A stretch of DNA of 64,000 nucleotides, from the NCBI GenBank assembly GCA_033283335.1, contig JAWMQP010000013.1, positions 48,236-112,235 of the forward strand, read 5' to 3'. The notes under the pieces were generated by a model. It ran no database searches, was not told the DNA's origin, and worked only from the letters and a program-made list of their open reading frames with translations. Positions 8,606-16,643 of this stretch are shown here, in pieces; position 1 is the stretch's first letter, and each line of letters opens with the position of its first letter. A program made the translations under genes and the position numbers. Origin of the DNA: Pseudomaricurvus sp033283335 (GTDB taxonomy: Bacteria; Pseudomonadota; Gammaproteobacteria; Pseudomonadales; Cellvibrionaceae).

Positions 8606-9712
8606 TTAACTGGGCATTTTGACAATGGCCTTAATGGTTTCACCGGTTTCCGAATCGGCGATGGCCGTATTGATATCCTGCCAATCGTAATAGCGCACCA
8701 GCTTGTCTACGGGGAAGCGACCTTGTTGATAGTGCTCCAGCAACGCGGGTATGAATGTTTGAACATCCGAGTTGCCTTCCATAATCCCCTGGATTTTTTT
8801 ACCGCCCAAAAAGATCCCCAGCACATCCACATTCAAACTCGCACCCGGTGCATAAGAAGCCACCAAACCCAGAGTCCCCTGGCTGGCCAGCAGGGCCACG
8901 CAAGATTCCACCAATGGCAAGTAACCCGTGGTATCAATAATGTAATCGACGCCTTTGGGGCAGGTACCCATCACAGCCTCAATAAAATCATCCCTGCCGC
9001 CATTGAGCACCTGTGTCGCACCCACTGATAAAGCGGTTTCCAATCGACTATCGTGTAAATCCACGGCAATAACCGTGGCGGCTTCGGCAATGTAAGCGGC
9101 TGCCATGACTGCGGCCAGACCGACGGCACCAGCACCCAGCACCATCACCGTCGAGCCCGGGGTCACCTTGAGGGCGTTGAGTACCGCCCCGGCCCCCGTC
9201 TGAAAGCCGCAGCCAAAGGGCCCCACCAGTTCCAACGGTACCGAATCACTGACCTTAACCAGATTACTGACATTGCAGACGGCATGGGTGGAAAACGACG
9301 ATTGACCAAAAATATGGGAATGAACCGTTTCACCGTCTTTACTGAGGCTGGAAGATCCGTCGGCACGATCCACCATAAAGTTCAGCGGGAAAAATTGCTC
9401 GCAATAACTGGGCGTGTGCTGGTCGCAAGAAGGACACTGACCGCAGGAGGCAAAGCTGAGGGCGACGCGGTCCCCCGGCTGGAAGTCCGTCACGCCAGGA
9501 CCAACCTGTTCAACAATACCGGCACCTTCATGACCTAGCACGACTGGACGCGTGGCAATGCCCGCATCGCGCAACACCATATCGGTATGGCAAATCCCGG
9601 TAGCGACGATCTTCACCAATACTTCATCCGCGCGGGGATCTTCCAGCTGCAATTGCTCAATGGAGAGGGTATCCGAATCCTGTCTTAACACCGCAGATTC
9701 AACTGTTTTCAT
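8606..9712 (-). CDS. Zinc-dependent alcohol dehydrogenase (MDR, aryl/allylic alcohol type)
   Basis: 368 residues. Catalytic zinc ligands are visible as Cys41 (GICHTD), His61-Glu62 (GHEGAG) and Cys168 (FGCGFQTG). The structural zinc lobe has Cys90, Cys93, Cys96 and Cys104. The Rossmann motif GAGAVG (193-198) is followed by an acidic residue in VIAVDLHDSRL, which favours NAD. The overall form resembles aryl-alcohol and geraniol dehydrogenases of Pseudomonas-type catabolic operons. Sixth gene of the LLM-to-ALDH operon. It likely oxidises the alcohol made by a P450 and passes the aldehyde to the following dehydrogenase. Confidence 0.92.
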   Translation of the reverse strand: MKTVESAVLRQDSDTLSIEQLQLEDPRADEVLVKIVATGICHTDMVLRDAGIATRPVVLGHEGAGIVEQVGPGVTDFQPGDRVALSFASCGQCPSCDQHTPSYCEQFFPLNFMVDRADGSSSLSKDGETVHSHIFGQSSFSTHAVCNVSNLVKVSDSVPLELVGPFGCGFQTGAGAVLNALKVTPGSTVMVLGAGAVGLAAVMAAAYIAEAATVIAVDLHDSRLETALSVGATQVLNGGRDDFIEAVMGTCPKGVDYIIDTTGYLPLVESCVALLASQGTLGLVASYAPGASLNVDVLGIFLGGKKIQGIMEGNSDVQTFIPALLEHYQQGRFPVDKLVRYYDWQDINTAIADSETGETIKAIVKMPS

Positions 9713-9768
9713 CCCAGTTCCTTACCTTTTCGAAGGTCTTAAATTATTCGTTTTAGGAAATATGAGTC

Positions 9769-10896
9769 TCAGGCTCCGTCAAACCATTCTTTGAACCCGT
9801 AAGGTGCATAGGGCCCAATGTGCATTTGTTCCAGCACCCCGTAACCCACCTGGTCCCCACAACGGGCGATCACCAGTTGCTGAATATGCAGGTTGTCCCA
9901 GGTCAGGGGATCCAGCTCATCGCAATCCCAGCTTTCACTGCCAATAGCCAGCTCGCCTTTCCACTTACCGTGGCCCCATTCCGGGTGCTGGTAACCAATG
10001 CCTTTCATGCGAAACAACTTGATGGGCTCCAGAGTAATTGCCAGTGACTCGCCCGAACGATCATTCATCTGCAAACTGGCCGACTGTGCCCGGCGGGTGC
10101 CCGGCTCAAATTGCAATTGATGATTGACGTTACCCTGCCACACCGCCACCTCAGAATCAGTGCCAGCCGGAATCGCGTCGACGGCATCATAGACAGGGGT
10201 GATGACCTGATCGGTGTGCCATTGATAGCCCTGGCTGTCTTCGTACCAGCCTGCCAGCGTGCAGCGGTCGGACCAATGGATAGGTGCCCACAGAAAATGG
10301 GTTCCCACAAACTGCTGGGTCAAGGGTGCACCGCCGGTAAAACGCTCGCCCACCTGCCGGATGCCCCAGGAGCGATCCTTCAAGCCATAGGTTTGTTGAC
10401 CGTCCACAAGGATCTCCTTGCCATCGCAGCGAATCACACCTGACCAGCTGCCAAATTGATCAAAGCGGGTGACGTCCTGAATCAGGTGCCGTTCATTACG
10501 TTGGGTCTGCCGACCTTCCTGAATGGCGGCCGTCTTGGGTGTAAAAATCAAATCGCACTCAATGCCGGTGTCATTGGCTGCAATGTTCAGTCGGTGTCGG
10601 CCCATAGGCTCAAGAATCTGCAACTCGAAAGGACCGACCTGAGTCTCGGCCGGATCACTGGGTGCCCGTCGTGAACCGAAAAAGGCGTACTGGCGGTTAT
10701 CAATCACCACACTGAAAGAACAATCCATAATCCCCAGATTCGGATAGCGTCCCATGGCGACGGCAAAGAAAATGGCACCATCGCCACTGTAGCCGTTGTA
10801 CCAGTAGCGATCGTACGTGTAACGATCACTGGATGAGGTAAAGGCAATGGGGTCCACCGTCTGGTGAATGGGGTAATCGTCAAAACGGGTGATCAT
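9769..10896 (-). CDS. Uncharacterised protein, possible lipocalin-like (DUF7064/7065-type)
   Basis: 375 residues, beta-rich, with many Trp/Tyr, no signal peptide and no membrane segment. The opening NGYSGDGAIFFAVAMGRYPN and the later GTHFLWAPIHW recall a family of conserved hypothetical proteins from steroid and terpenoid degraders, sometimes given DUF7064/7065 and related to AttH or tocopherol-cyclase-like lipocalin folds. That assignment is from memory and uncertain. No catalytic motif is recognisable. Position: nine bases after the tandem NTF2 gene and 56 bases before the alcohol dehydrogenase in the operon, so it is probably a pathway-specific binding protein or isomerase/hydratase. Confidence 0.55.
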   Translation of the reverse strand: MITRFDDYPIHQTVDPIAFTSSSDRYTYDRYWYNGYSGDGAIFFAVAMGRYPNLGIMDCSFSVVIDNRQYAFFGSRRAPSDPAETQVGPFELQILEPMGRHRLNIAANDTGIECDLIFTPKTAAIQEGRQTQRNERHLIQDVTRFDQFGSWSGVIRCDGKEILVDGQQTYGLKDRSWGIRQVGERFTGGAPLTQQFVGTHFLWAPIHWSDRCTLAGWYEDSQGYQWHTDQVITPVYDAVDAIPAGTDSEVAVWQGNVNHQLQFEPGTRRAQSASLQMNDRSGESLAITLEPIKLFRMKGIGYQHPEWGHGKWKGELAIGSESWDCDELDPLTWDNLHIQQLVIARCGDQVGYGVLEQMHIGPYAPYGFKEWFDGA

Positions 10897-10905
10897 AGGG
10901 TTATC

Positions 10906-11805
10906 TCAATTTACGTGGGGGCAGGTAATTTCCAATACGGTTGAATCTTCAGGCAAAGCGTCTTCTGCCCAACGGGTTTCAGGACCCACTTGAATGGATT
11001 CGTCATTGCCGCCTATGACGGGCAACCAGGTGCGGGCAATTTTTCCGTCGCTGATCTCAAACGCTTGTACCCAGTCCCATTGACGTGCATTCTCCCCTGG
11101 CTCACCGAGCTTCCAGCTGCAGGTGGCAAATACCACTGTATTTGCATGAACGTTGTTTTCCTGAACAGAGCTTTCCTCGATCAGGAAACACTGAAGATCG
11201 CTGGCATTTTGATCGTTCATCAATGCCCGCAGTTTGGAAAAGTATTCCTGGGGGGTGACAAGTTGGTCAGCGCCAAACAGATCGTGTGCTCGCAGTTGCG
11301 GTGCGAGAAAGTCGGCCGCGATAGCTGACTCCTGACCGGCAAGGCAATTCAGCCAGGCTCGCACCAGTTGCTTGTTGGGACTGTCTGATATGTCAGCGGT
11401 TGGTATTTCCGTGCCGGTCCACAGGTTGCGTGGGTGCGGATACCCCATGGGGTCGGTACCTCCCATACCCGCAAGCCAGGTTTCCACTAAACGCTGGTCC
11501 TGTACACGAAACAGCTGCACCCAATCCCACTGTTTGTCGCCGGGCAACAGGTAACGCCCCAGAGCGCCCACATAATCGCCTTCGCACACCAGGTAATAGG
11601 TGAACGCCTCAACCTCCAGATGACCCAGCACCGGTTTCAACATGTCCCGGTAACTTTCCGAAGGCATCAGGTTATTGGCCCCCGTAATGTCATGACGCAA
11701 GTATTTGGCGGCTGCTATGGAAGGGATCAAATCAAAATCCGTTTTCCCCCACATGTTGTTGTACCAGTGTTGCAGTACCTCGCGATTCCGTTCGATATCG
11801 GTCAT
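10906..11805 (-). CDS. Tandem SnoaL/NTF2-like domain protein
   Basis: 299 residues made of two NTF2-like cone folds: about 5-125 (LQHWYNNMWGKTDFD ... QWDWVQLFRVQDQRLVETWL) and about 140-280 (VRAWLNCLAGQESA ... QWDWVQAFEISDGKIARTWL). The repeated QWDWVQ ... TWL endings show an internal duplication. NTF2-like proteins of catabolic clusters include isomerases, hydratases, lactonases and cyclases; the activity here is unknown. The start overlaps the sulfotransferase stop by four bases (ATGA), so translation is coupled. Single-domain relatives are at 26033 and 34401 and a broken one at 39199. Confidence 0.8.
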   Translation of the reverse strand: MTDIERNREVLQHWYNNMWGKTDFDLIPSIAAAKYLRHDITGANNLMPSESYRDMLKPVLGHLEVEAFTYYLVCEGDYVGALGRYLLPGDKQWDWVQLFRVQDQRLVETWLAGMGGTDPMGYPHPRNLWTGTEIPTADISDSPNKQLVRAWLNCLAGQESAIAADFLAPQLRAHDLFGADQLVTPQEYFSKLRALMNDQNASDLQCFLIEESSVQENNVHANTVVFATCSWKLGEPGENARQWDWVQAFEISDGKIARTWLPVIGGNDESIQVGPETRWAEDALPEDSTVLEITCPHVN

Positions 11806-13064
11806 TGGTGAGTTTCCTCTATGGCGACGGGAAAACGTTCGATGTAATAGTCAAACTCTTTGCGAATCTGGTCCCGTGTCAGACCAAAATCCGCCTCCAG
11901 GTCATACACCACTTTGCCCCGGCGATCGCGGGTATGGGTCTGCATCTGATCGCTGATGCGCTGCTCCAGCTGGGGAGTAAACTCCAACCCGGCAGCGCGA
12001 TAGATACGCTCCACGGTGGCATGCTTGTTTTGCATAAACTGATCAAAGTAGACGTGTTCAACCGGGCCCTGGATTTTGTCGATGTCTCGTACCAGACCAC
12101 GCAGAAAACCGTGCTGCATGCGCAGGGTTTTATCGATAATTTGCTGGCGGGTGGCCGAGGAATAGGTTGAACGAATCACATAGCCAATCATGGTCACCAG
12201 AGAGGTGAACACCGACGCCGGATCGCGATGGGTAAACACCAGACAGGCATCGGGAAACACGTTATTGACTGCTGTCAAAGCACCCAGATGCTGGGGGGAC
12301 TTTAACAACCAACGGCTGCCGGCCGGGTAATGTTCACACCACTGTACCGCCTGTAAATAGCGATACAGAAATTGATAGGCGGGGGTTTGGTCGTTGCCGT
12401 AAAAATTCCGGTCGTATTCCGGGACATCGCCCTGGAATGACAGAGTTACGCCATAGCAGGCTTTGGCCATGACTTCGATTTCTTCCGTGGCATCTGAGGC
12501 TTCGACGTCAAACAAGCTGCGGAAATGCGGCAGAGTAACATCCAGCATCGCGTCCTTTTCCGCACCGGTCTGGCGTCGATTGTCCTCCTCACGTCCTTCC
12601 AACATGGCCCGTGAGGGAAACGAGCGATAGGTTTGCCATCTGTAGAGTGTGTGTAGTGCAGGGTCCGATGCCAACAGTTTCAACAAATGCGTGGTACCGG
12701 AGCGCGGCATCCCCGCTACAATTACAGGCCGCTCAATGGCGGTGCCGCTCACGTCCGGGTAGGTGGCGTGCAGGTATTCCATCCGACTGACATCGGCAAT
12801 GCCATCCACTGCTCGATTGTGCAATCCCATTCGCCCCATAGGGTGCACCGGACCATTGGCCAACACTTCCCGATACAAATTCTGAAAACGTTGCAACATG
12901 TCGGGATCTTTGTGCAAGGGCACATCCAGATTCTGCTGTGCCAGTTGCAACAGGGTATCGCTGTCCAGAGGAATATCCCGGTCTTGCAATGCCGATAAAA
13001 TCTGGGACATCTGCGGGGAATAGACCGGGGCTTCAAAGTCGGTGATATGGATAGTATCGCTCAT
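11802..13064 (-). CDS. Sulfotransferase-family protein
   Basis: 420 residues. The 5'-phosphosulfate loop is at about 117-126 (AGMPRSGTTH), and the 3'-phosphate part is seen in WLLKSPQHLG ... VFTHRDPASVF. It belongs to the Sulfotransfer_3-type group that is common in bacterial lipid-degradation clusters, where true sulfotransfer from PAPS has rarely been shown. It may transfer sulfate to a hydroxyl or serve another acyl/phospho-ligand role. Start and stop overlap its neighbours by four bases each (ATGA at 13061-13064 and at 11802-11805), so it is tightly coupled in the operon with the kinase-like protein and the tandem NTF2 protein. Confidence 0.85.
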   Translation of the reverse strand: MSDTIHITDFEAPVYSPQMSQILSALQDRDIPLDSDTLLQLAQQNLDVPLHKDPDMLQRFQNLYREVLANGPVHPMGRMGLHNRAVDGIADVSRMEYLHATYPDVSGTAIERPVIVAGMPRSGTTHLLKLLASDPALHTLYRWQTYRSFPSRAMLEGREEDNRRQTGAEKDAMLDVTLPHFRSLFDVEASDATEEIEVMAKACYGVTLSFQGDVPEYDRNFYGNDQTPAYQFLYRYLQAVQWCEHYPAGSRWLLKSPQHLGALTAVNNVFPDACLVFTHRDPASVFTSLVTMIGYVIRSTYSSATRQQIIDKTLRMQHGFLRGLVRDIDKIQGPVEHVYFDQFMQNKHATVERIYRAAGLEFTPQLEQRISDQMQTHTRDRRGKVVYDLEADFGLTRDQIRKEFDYYIERFPVAIEETHQ

Positions 13065-14107
13065 GTCATTAGCGCCAGGGTATCGAGATCACGGATGGCG
13101 ACACAGGAACGATTGGCCATCGCCAGGAACATGGCATCACTCTCAGCGGTTCGTTCACCGGTGGCATTCATACAACCAATGGTGGTAATCATCGTCGCCT
13201 GCAGATGACCCAGTCGGTAGTCGTAAAAGCATTGTTCGAGGTCATAGCCTTCCACACCACGGGACAGCAGCTGCTCGTGGTAGTACGTCACCAGTTCCCA
13301 TTCGGCAGCACGACGCTGCTCCACGTCCAGGCAGGTACCGAGGAAGTAGGCCAGGTCCCGAGCCGGTGATCCAACGGATGCGGTTTGCCAGTCCAGCACA
13401 TACACATCCTCTGGCTCTTCACCAAACATCAGGTTATCGAGACGATAGTCGCCGTGTAATACCGAAAAGTGCTGCTGCGGCAACATCACCCAGCGACTGA
13501 TGAGCGCAGCCGCCTGCTGTAAAGTCTCGGCATTATCGGGTCCCAATTGCTCACGATAACGCTCAACAAAGGCTGCCGCAGACTGCTTGGTTAATTCACC
13601 CAGAAAGTCTGCCGCCGCCTGACTGCGGGTATTCATCAAAAAGGTCATGTCTTTGATGACCTCATCGTTCCAGCGCGGGGCGTGCAGACCGGCCAGGTTA
13701 GCCAGCGCGGCACGGGCCTGACCCAACCCACACGGATGAACCTGAACACCCGCTACCCGGGGCGCCAGGTCTTCCAGCAACAGGGTAAAATGCAAATGAT
13801 CATCGGAGATGGCGGCGTACCAACACTTGGGCGTCCGTACATCGAGACTGTCAACGAGATCCCTGTAGAAACCCACTTCGGCAGCGTAACCGCCCTTCAC
13901 CCGTTCGCGGGCAGACAACTCGCCGGCAGCCACTTTTGCCAATAAAGTTTGAGGCCCTTGATCCGCTTGTAAATGTAAACGAAAAGAGGCACCTGTCTGA
14001 CCCGTGCCCACTTTTTCTGCACGCACGGCTTCAACTCGGTAACCGAGTACTTCGGATAAAAAACCCGCGTCAATGTTTTCGATATCCAGTGCTTTTGTCA
14101 TTATCAT
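13061..14107 (-). CDS. Phosphotransferase (APH/ACAD10-like kinase fold)
   Basis: 348 residues from ATG 14107, which overlaps the previous stop as TGATG. GTG 14110 and ATG 14101 are alternatives. Kinase-fold signatures of the aminoglycoside phosphotransferase/ecdysteroid-kinase group are clear: the Brenner motif HGDYRLDN (about residue 215), then the metal-binding VLDWQTASVGSPARDLAYFLG. Relatives phosphorylate small hydroxylated molecules, including hydroxyacyl-CoAs in the ACAD10/11 route, which removes a hydroxyl by phosphorylation and elimination. With a P450 and acyl-CoA genes nearby, that role is attractive but unproven. Confidence 0.85.
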   Translation of the reverse strand: MIMTKALDIENIDAGFLSEVLGYRVEAVRAEKVGTGQTGASFRLHLQADQGPQTLLAKVAAGELSARERVKGGYAAEVGFYRDLVDSLDVRTPKCWYAAISDDHLHFTLLLEDLAPRVAGVQVHPCGLGQARAALANLAGLHAPRWNDEVIKDMTFLMNTRSQAAADFLGELTKQSAAAFVERYREQLGPDNAETLQQAAALISRWVMLPQQHFSVLHGDYRLDNLMFGEEPEDVYVLDWQTASVGSPARDLAYFLGTCLDVEQRRAAEWELVTYYHEQLLSRGVEGYDLEQCFYDYRLGHLQATMITTIGCMNATGERTAESDAMFLAMANRSCVAIRDLDTLALMT

Positions 14108-15225
14108 CACCGTTGATTCCAGCCGGGGTTGGCGGGGGTCGACTCTCTCTGAGGTTGCCTGATCGAACGATAGGCCGGAAGAATCGGTGCCAACTGTTCG
14201 GGAGTGGCACCGTGTAAAATGACGCTGTCACAACCCAGATCCAGCTGGTGCTGAATCGCCGCTGCACACTGATCTGCTGACCCAGTAGCCGCTACCGACA
14301 ACCATTCTTCCGGAATCAGTTCCGCAATCTGTTCCAGTTGCTCGATGCTGGCAACGGCGTCAATAGCGCCTTTGAAATCGCGGATGATCGGGGCTTCGCG
14401 GTAACGCTGTAAGACGGCAGGATCCCAATCGTTCACTTTCACCAGCAGATCGCCATAGCCCTGCAGATAGGACGCCAGCCGGGCCACGGTTTTCTTCAGT
14501 CGCAATGCGTAAGGCAGATGATCCCCCACGGTTGCCAGGATCGACCAGATGCGTACCTCGGCGGGATCCCGTCCCGCTTGTTCCGCGCCACGACGCACAG
14601 CAGCCACGGCTTTTTCCACCGCCGGATCATCGAAGAAGGTGTGCAGGTAAACCGCGTCCATACAGCGGCCAGCCAATTCCTGGGTTTTCTCTCCCATCGC
14701 CACCAGTGACACGGGAATGGATTCATCAAACTTGCCCAGTAGTTGCAGCATGGGGAAATTGCCCAGGGCACCGTCATAGCCGGTGATGGTTTCGCCCTTC
14801 CACAAACGACGGAAGACATCCGCCGCCTCTTGTAGTTGTTTGCTGGTGATGGGATTGAGTCCCATAGCCTTGAAGAGGCCGTCAAAACCTCGACCTAGAC
14901 CCAGCGAGAAACGGCCCTCGGTCAATCGGTGCATGGTCATGGCAAAGGTAGCCGTTACCATCGGATGACGGGTGTTGTGGTTAGTCGCCGCCGTGGCAAT
15001 ACCCAACCTTTCAGAAACCGCTGCCGCGGCACCACACAAGGTGGCTGCATCCTTGTTATTGAAACGTTCGGAAATAAATCCGGCGCCCAGTCCCAGTGTT
15101 TCCGCCTGAAGCACTTCTGGGATTAAGTCAGCAGGGTGATCGGAGTGTCCAGCCAGCATGTAAAACCCCAGCTCGTGCATGGGTTCAACGGTGCTGGTCT
15201 CTGTTGGACTGTTATAGTTATTCAT
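14107..15225 (-). CDS. LLM-class (luciferase-like) flavin or F420-dependent oxidoreductase
   Basis: 372 residues with the luciferase-like TIM-barrel pattern: GFYMLAGHSDHPADLI at the start, GAGFISERFN near 47-56, then TNHNTRHP and LTEGRFSLGLGRGF (about 135-148). It most resembles the F420-type LLM proteins of the MSMEG_2249 group that are abundant in actinobacteria. Whether it uses F420 or FMN cannot be decided from sequence by eye. It is the first gene of the seven-gene operon 15225 to 7141. Operator 2 lies 53 bases upstream of the start. Expected to reduce or oxidise a C=C, carbonyl or alcohol of the pathway compound. Confidence 0.82.
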   Translation of the reverse strand: MNNYNSPTETSTVEPMHELGFYMLAGHSDHPADLIPEVLQAETLGLGAGFISERFNNKDAATLCGAAAAVSERLGIATAATNHNTRHPMVTATFAMTMHRLTEGRFSLGLGRGFDGLFKAMGLNPITSKQLQEAADVFRRLWKGETITGYDGALGNFPMLQLLGKFDESIPVSLVAMGEKTQELAGRCMDAVYLHTFFDDPAVEKAVAAVRRGAEQAGRDPAEVRIWSILATVGDHLPYALRLKKTVARLASYLQGYGDLLVKVNDWDPAVLQRYREAPIIRDFKGAIDAVASIEQLEQIAELIPEEWLSVAATGSADQCAAAIQHQLDLGCDSVILHGATPEQLAPILPAYRSIRQPQRESTPANPGWNQR

Positions 15226-15277
15226 CCAAATTTCCCTTCATTAAAACCAACGTTTCGTCAATTATAGAATTTAATAA

Positions 15278-15304
15278 GTTACGAAACAACCATGTTTCGA
15301 TAAC
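15278..15304. promoter_or_regulatory. Operator 2 (GTTACGAAA-N8-TTTCGATAAC)
   Basis: Upstream of the LLM operon. GTTACGAAA at 15278-15286, eight bases, TTTCGATAAC at 15295-15304: nearly perfect inverted symmetry. Same spacing as operators 1 and 3. An extra half site GTTTCG lies near 15251. Confidence 0.7.
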
Positions 15305-15352
15305 CAAATAAATCGTTGATTGACGGTTTCATGAAATAATTGCTTCAATGAA

Positions 15353-16627
15353 TTAGACGCCCCTCACTCGCTTCATCACCTCAGAAACTGTCTCACCACC
15401 AGCTTTTCCTTGTGCAGAACTGTGATCAAGCAACCAGCTTCGATCCAGCATTGTCACGTCAGGGCAGCCCATCAGGATCAGGGCCCGTCTGATTTCAGTC
15501 TCAAAAATGTCGAGCACCGCCGTCACGCCGGCTTCACCGCCTGCAGCCAGGCCGTACAGGTAAGGACGACCGATAAACACGCCCCTGGCACCAAGACACA
15601 GCGCTGTGATGACGTCAGTTCCCCGACGCACGCCGCCATCCAGGTAAACTTCGGCGCGATCTCCAACCCGTTCGACAATCGCGGGCAAGGCGGCTATCGT
15701 CGAGGAGCAGCGGTCCAACTGACGGCCGCCGTGATTGGACACCACCACCCCCTCTACCCCGATGTCATCCACCGCCCGGGCGGCGTCTTCAGAATCGAGT
15801 ATGCCTTTAACATACAGCGGCCCCTGCCACTGATCGCGCATCCAGGCCAGATCCTGCCAGTTCAAATCCGCTTGCATGTAGCGCAGCTGGGTATCCGCCG
15901 ACTGGGCCGCATCCTCGGCAGCACCGGTAATGGCCCGACGCATGTTCGCCAGGGTACTGGTGTTACCCTCATTATCCCGTTCCAGGTAATGCACGGCGGC
16001 AATGCGTTGATGCAACAGCAGGTGATACAACCAGCGGGGATGACACAGGAAGTTCAACGCTCGTGCAGGTGTCACAATGCGTTGTGTCATGCCTGACAGC
16101 CGCTCGCCTTCACGGTTGCCCAGGGTGGGCACATCCACCGTGACGAACAACGCGGTATATCCGGCCGCCCGGGCACGAGCCATAAGACTGGCCACCTTGT
16201 CGCGGTTTCCAAAGGGGTAGAGCTGAAACCAGTGCGATTGCTGACAGGCTTCTGCCACTTCCTCGAGGGTGTAACTGGCTGCGGTGCTGATGACCGCACG
16301 CGAGCCTTTCAATTCCGCCGCCCGGGTCGAGGCAATATCGCCACGCCAGTGGCTGAAACCCGAGGCACCGGTAGGAGCCAAAGCGACTGGCAATGCCAGC
16401 TCCTCGCCGGCCATGGTGGTGCCCAGAGAAGGATTGGAAATCCCGGTAAGGCAGCGCTGCCGCAGGCCCCAGCGGGAAAAATCCGACACATTGTCTTGCA
16501 GAGTGCGGCCATCATCCGCTCCGCCCTCGACATATTGCCAGGCCATATCGGGCAGCCGTTTGCGAGCCAGTTGCCGCCAGGCTTCCACGCTCACCGGCAA
16601 GGCGGGATCACGCCACTGAAACTTCAT
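15353..16627 (-). CDS. FMN-dependent alpha-hydroxy-acid oxidase/dehydrogenase
   Basis: 424 residues, the usual length of lactate/mandelate dehydrogenases. Active-site signature SNHGGRQLD with the catalytic base His299 and substrate-binding Arg302, FMN-contacting Lys274 (YVKGIL), and VYLDGGVRRGTDV near the end. A hydrophobic segment at about 191-209 (LNFLCHPRWLYHLLLH) occupies the place of the membrane-anchoring loop of membrane-bound mandelate dehydrogenase, so electrons may go to the quinone pool. Last gene of the operon MFS-P450-oxidase, 16 bases behind the P450. It would oxidise a 2-hydroxy acid to the 2-keto acid. Confidence 0.9.
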   Translation of the reverse strand: MKFQWRDPALPVSVEAWRQLARKRLPDMAWQYVEGGADDGRTLQDNVSDFSRWGLRQRCLTGISNPSLGTTMAGEELALPVALAPTGASGFSHWRGDIASTRAAELKGSRAVISTAASYTLEEVAEACQQSHWFQLYPFGNRDKVASLMARARAAGYTALFVTVDVPTLGNREGERLSGMTQRIVTPARALNFLCHPRWLYHLLLHQRIAAVHYLERDNEGNTSTLANMRRAITGAAEDAAQSADTQLRYMQADLNWQDLAWMRDQWQGPLYVKGILDSEDAARAVDDIGVEGVVVSNHGGRQLDRCSSTIAALPAIVERVGDRAEVYLDGGVRRGTDVITALCLGARGVFIGRPYLYGLAAGGEAGVTAVLDIFETEIRRALILMGCPDVTMLDRSWLLDHSSAQGKAGGETVSEVMKRVRGV

Positions 16628-16643
16628 GTCCGCTCCTTATGAG

